Assembly (NCBI RefSeq): GCF_022682495.2
Contig: NC_071389.1
Coordinates: 7,865,199 to 7,929,198, forward strand
DNA: 64,000 nt
Origin: Desmodus rotundus
Lineage: Eukaryota; Chordata; Mammalia; Chiroptera; Phyllostomidae
Reading direction: 5' to 3'
The position numbers were made by a program, and so were the translations under genes. This document shows positions 63,681 to 64,000 of this stretch, piece after piece. Each line of letters starts with the position of its first letter. Positions within the stretch are counted from its first letter, which is position 1. A model generated the notes under the pieces. The model was not told the origin of the DNA, ran no database searches, and saw nothing but the letters and a program-made list of their open reading frames with translations.

Positions 63681-64000
63681 TCATTCATTTAATAAAGATT
63701 GATTTATGGCACCGGTTACAAGGTCTTGTGAAAGACACTATTAGGGGCTTGGAGGTCACTAAAATATGGACCTGCTCTCAAGTTGCAGAGCAGAGAGCAG
63801 TTGAGAGTCTGGAGCAAAGTGACCAGAGTGACTGAATGGACTGGGAAGAGGCTGAAGCAGTGGCCAGGACCAGGTGACTGGACCCTGGGGGTCACAGGAA
63901 GGAATTCAGGTTTGATGCTAGGTGCCATGGGAATCCCCCAAAGGGCACTTAGGCATAGGAATGGAATTAATTGAGTCACATTTTGAAAAAACATATATTC
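63680..64000 (+). mobile_element. L2-related ancient repeat (runs off the window)
   Basis: CATTCATTTAATAAAGATTG, ATATGGACCTGCTCTCAAG, GCATAGGAATGGAATTAATT, GAGTCACATTTTGAAAAAAC and GTGCCATGGGAATCCCC resemble the same family as 17205 and 54985. The window ends inside it. Confidence 0.55.

Noticed and set aside
1..64000. CRISPR array, operon, phage or plasmid features
   Set aside because: Regular direct repeats with spacers, ribosome-binding sites and dense collinear coding frames are all absent. The sequence is clearly mammalian.

Overview
The window reads as non-coding nuclear DNA of a bat, most likely in the Yangochiroptera. Four tRNA-derived SINEs of the Ves type lie at 5851-6078, 7814-8043, 34637-34858 and 51297-51545, and bat-type L1 3' ends lie at 1083, 4570 and 9390. 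The background is the usual eutherian mix of MIR, L2, L1M fragments, MaLR and ERVL solo LTRs, and short hAT-type elements such as MER5A and MER20. CpG is depleted over most of the window. All family names come from recognition by eye, and boundaries are approximate (about 10-40 bases) unless a target-site duplication is described.

I found no protein-coding gene, exon, rRNA or tRNA gene, CRISPR array, or bacterial or viral operon. Open reading frames are short, overlap on both strands and often run through repeats. The only recognisable protein homology is decayed L1 ORF2, clearest at 39190-40005 on the minus strand.

Layout. 1-12 kb: an unclassified AT-rich start with a diverged tandem duplication, then L1 3' ends, MIRs and two Ves SINEs with target-site duplications. 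12-19 kb: MER20, a GC-rich unclassified block, two opposed MIRs, an L1 with an internal tandem duplication, an L2-related long repeat and two minus-strand L1 fragments. 19-28 kb: mostly single-copy-looking DNA with MIRs and a second long L2-related repeat. 28-32 kb: a dense cluster with a minus-strand MaLR LTR, a MIR split by an MLT1-type LTR, a hAT-like element and a third LTR. 32-38 kb: a tetranucleotide microsatellite, a Ves SINE, small DNA transposons, a repeat-poor AT-rich block (36.49-36.90 kb) and a MaLR LTR. 38-44.7 kb: an LTR split by an L1, a second repeat-poor block (42.2-42.6 kb) and an L1 split by MER5A. 45-51.5 kb: an MLT1-type LTR, a small inverted-repeat element, an MLT1/MLT2 junction, an ancient repeat and the fourth SINE. 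51.5-64 kb: GC-rich unclassified DNA, a nested repeat at 55 kb, L2, MER5, a 3' L1M fragment and a near full-length MIR.

No genes work together here. The plausible functional content is regulatory: repeat-poor blocks at 30.4, 36.5, 42.2, 59.8 and 63.3 kb that look like candidate conserved non-coding elements, one good CTCF-like site at 11,352-11,366, and several G-quadruplex-capable tracts. I did not find a previously undescribed biological system. The best leads are these regulatory candidates and the nested insertions, which give relative ages.
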